Positions 63,786 through 64,000 of a stretch of DNA of 64,000 bases are shown here, piece by piece. A model generated the notes under the pieces. That model worked only from the letters and a program-made list of their open reading frames with translations. It was not told the origin of the DNA and ran no database searches. Within the stretch, counting starts at the first letter, position 1. Every line of letters begins with the position of its first letter. The position numbers and the translations under genes were made by a program. Source of the DNA: Dinoroseobacter sp. (GTDB taxonomy: Bacteria; Pseudomonadota; Alphaproteobacteria; Rhodobacterales; Rhodobacteraceae); the NCBI GenBank assembly GCA_030066795.1, contig JASJAW010000002.1:1-64000 (forward strand). Reading direction: 5' to 3'.

Positions 63786-64000
63786 TCATGCGGCCGCCTG
63801 CGGACGTGAAGACCCATCGCGCGCAATAGTTTCTTCGAGTTCAGCCGAAGGCGGAACCATCGTTAATACAGCCCCGACTGACTTGCCCGTTCGGTTCAGT
63901 CCACGCGCGAGTGACAGCTCGAACTGCTCAACCTGATTAAAGCCCCACCGAACAGCCAGCACCACATAGTCCGCCAACTCAGCGCACATACGGGCATCCG
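63786..64000 (-). CDS. Polysaccharide co-polymerase/tyrosine kinase C-terminus (ExoP/CpsD-like, cut by edge)
   Basis: The frame enters from the right edge and ends at 63786, giving the last ~70 residues. The segment 'DARMCAELADYVVLAVRWGFNQVEQFE' followed by 'GKSVGAVLTMVPP' matches the end of P-loop tyrosine kinase domains of ExoP/Wzc/CpsD proteins, where the D-A-x-x-(L/C)-x-x-x-A-D-x-V-V-L strand leads to 'G-x-V-L-N'. Here 'GAVLTMVPP' replaces the usual 'G-V-V-L-N-x-V'. Such kinases control chain length and export. Only this fragment can be judged. Confidence 0.65.
   Translation of the reverse strand, partial: DARMCAELADYVVLAVRWGFNQVEQFELSLARGLNRTGKSVGAVLTMVPPSAELEETIARDGSSRPQAAA

Overview
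The window looks like a chromosomal segment of a marine alphaproteobacterium of the Rhodobacteraceae (Roseobacter group). This is inferred from gene content and from sequence signals: moderately high GC, gene-dense operons with ATGA/TGATG start-stop overlaps, two Irr/ICE-type iron boxes, a CtrA-type site, a CIRCE element ahead of groESL, a VPLPA-CTERM-like tail and a Na+-NQR operon with its maturation factors. I see no transposase, integrase, phage gene or CRISPR array.

Layout. 1-5500: 3' part of an SMP-30/gluconolactonase-like gene, a small unknown protein, an EnvZ-type sensor kinase divergent from a metallo-beta-lactamase-fold hydrolase, tRNA-Asn(GTT), a ZIP metal transporter behind an ICE box, and an outer-membrane barrel. 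5.7-8.7 kb: a secreted arylsulfatase with a DUF3179-like membrane protein. 9-12.3 kb: zinc uptake, zur-znuC-znuB divergent from znuA across a Zur-like box; ZnuA carries a long His/Asp tandem repeat. 12.4-15.2 kb: an AsmA-family protein. 15.3-22.1 kb: a tightly packed polyamine operon (speA, carboxy(nor)spermidine dehydrogenase, nspC, speB) that can take arginine to spermidine by the carboxyspermidine route, followed by galB/galC-like genes for the last steps of gallate/protocatechuate meta-cleavage. 22.3-24.6 kb: a PhnM-family hydrolase and an MDR oxidoreductase.

24.7-32.1 kb is a complete nqrABCDEF operon, divergent from apbE (flavin transferase) and nqrM (Fe-S maturation), so the pump and its assembly factors sit together. 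32-39.5 kb holds housekeeping and accessory genes: CBS-domain protein, phosphomannomutase, lipase, NUDIX, a VPLPA-CTERM-like surface protein behind a CtrA-type site, a DMT exporter translationally coupled to a second PhnM homologue, and a GNAT acetyltransferase. 39.5-43.9 kb: groESL, an iron-box-controlled dps, a DUF1289 protein and a MarC protein. 44.2-50 kb: four consecutive secreted proteins (DUF3604, two different DUF1254/DUF1214 proteins, an HSL-type esterase), the most intriguing uncharacterised cluster. A calcineurin-like phosphodiesterase follows.

51.5-64 kb (and beyond the right edge) is an exopolysaccharide locus resembling succinoglycan-type exo clusters: exoY-like priming transferase, several glycosyltransferases, Wzx flippase, pyruvyltransferase, ExoQ-like polymerase, a GH16 glycanase with an RTX-like tail, the C-terminus of a bacterial tyrosine kinase/ExoP-like protein, and two sulfotransferases, suggesting a pyruvylated and possibly sulfated polymer. 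A 25-codon ORF with a strong ribosome binding site is coupled to the flippase start.
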